Shown: positions 63,916 through 64,000 of the stretch, in pieces
How positions within the stretch are numbered: the first letter of the stretch is position 1
Layout: each line of letters starts with the position of its first letter
NCBI RefSeq assembly: GCF_900187105.1
Contig: NZ_LT906482.1
Coordinates: 1 to 64,000, forward strand
From: Eikenella corrodens
GTDB taxonomy: Bacteria; Pseudomonadota; Gammaproteobacteria; Burkholderiales; Neisseriaceae
Length of the DNA: 64,000 bases
Direction of reading: 5' to 3'
Program-made: the position numbers and the translations under genes
Notes under the pieces: generated by a model
What the model saw: only the letters and a program-made list of their open reading frames with translations
The model's database searches: none
Told to the model about the DNA's origin: nothing

Positions 63916-64000
63916 CTAACCCAATTCGGCGAGTTTGGCTTCAATCGCTTCTTCAGTCATGAAGCTGCACATTTTGTGGTTGTTCAGCAGCATCACGGGG
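63916..64000 (-). CDS. nuoE: NADH-quinone oxidoreductase subunit E (partial, C-terminus only)
   Basis: The window ends inside this gene. The 28 visible C-terminal residues are PVMLLNNHKMCSFMTEEAIEAKLAELG, with a TAG stop. The tail (N-x-x-K-x-C...TEEAIE) fits the neisserial NuoE end, which lies just after the last cysteine ligand of cluster N1a. Position directly upstream of nuoF supports the call. The 187-bp gap between the two is filled with DUS copies. Confidence 0.85.
   Translation of the reverse strand, partial: PVMLLNNHKMCSFMTEEAIEAKLAELG

Overview
The window reads as chromosomal DNA of an Eikenella-like member of the Neisseriaceae. The main clue is the 13-mer AGGCTACCTGAAA and its complement, which recur dozens of times. 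From memory this is the Eikenella dialect of the neisserial DNA uptake sequence (eikDUS). It often occurs as an inverted pair just after a gene, where it doubles as a hairpin terminator. A Correia-type element, quinol-type NorB, the tmk/mltG pairing and the protein sequences also fit Neisseriaceae. No species call is possible from the sequence alone.

Layout. 1-4.6 kb: an LplT-like MFS permease, mltG, a YciB-like membrane protein, tmk and small unknowns. 4.7-6.7 kb: transketolase. 7.1-10.9 kb: OPT peptide transporter and a ClC chloride channel. 11.1-13.9 kb: tRNA-Ser(GCU), a Correia element and norB. 14-20.5 kb: SMI1/KNR4-like protein, ETF-ubiquinone oxidoreductase, an NSS transporter with a 36-codon MetS-like partner, a DMT permease and kdsD. 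20.6-30 kb: transaldolase, RhuM-Fic protein, an unknown, yebC, a DKNYY protein, a succinate-semialdehyde dehydrogenase, obgE, an NlpE-like lipoprotein and a YfaE-like ferredoxin. 30-38.5 kb: hom, an Mth938-like protein, radC, hfq, mtnN, crcB, argS and pepA. 38.6-48.1 kb is an accessory-looking stretch: a Sel1-repeat protein, a frameshifted secreted protein, a small coiled-coil exported protein, a PAP2 phosphatase, an NCS2 purine permease, a subtype-B tannase between two paralogous small exported proteins, and miaB. 48.3-64 kb: complex I genes nuoN-M-L-K-J-I-H-G-F-(E), all on the minus strand.

The nuo operon is interrupted. A visibly AT-rich DUF262/DUF1524 (GmrSD-like) gene, a cupin gene and a chorismate mutase gene lie between nuoL and nuoM. 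An unknown gene lies between nuoJ and nuoI, and a GFA-family gene between nuoI and nuoH. Cell roles form partial sets: respiration (nuo, ETF-QO, norB), pentose phosphate shuttling (tkt, tal), LPS precursor supply (kdsD), nucleotide and tRNA metabolism (tmk, argS, miaB), and peptidoglycan processing (mltG, PAP2).

The most notable sequence-level signal is a mixture of DUS dialects. Copies of the Neisseria-type AGGCCGTCTGAAA occur at and inside tkt, and repeatedly from about 53.7 kb to the end of the window. I noticed none between those two tracts. This suggests that tkt and the nuo/cupin/chorismate-mutase tract were exchanged with a relative using that dialect. I did not find a convincing complete new biological system. 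The best candidates for follow-up are the GmrSD-like gene inside nuo, the tannase island and the DUS mosaic.
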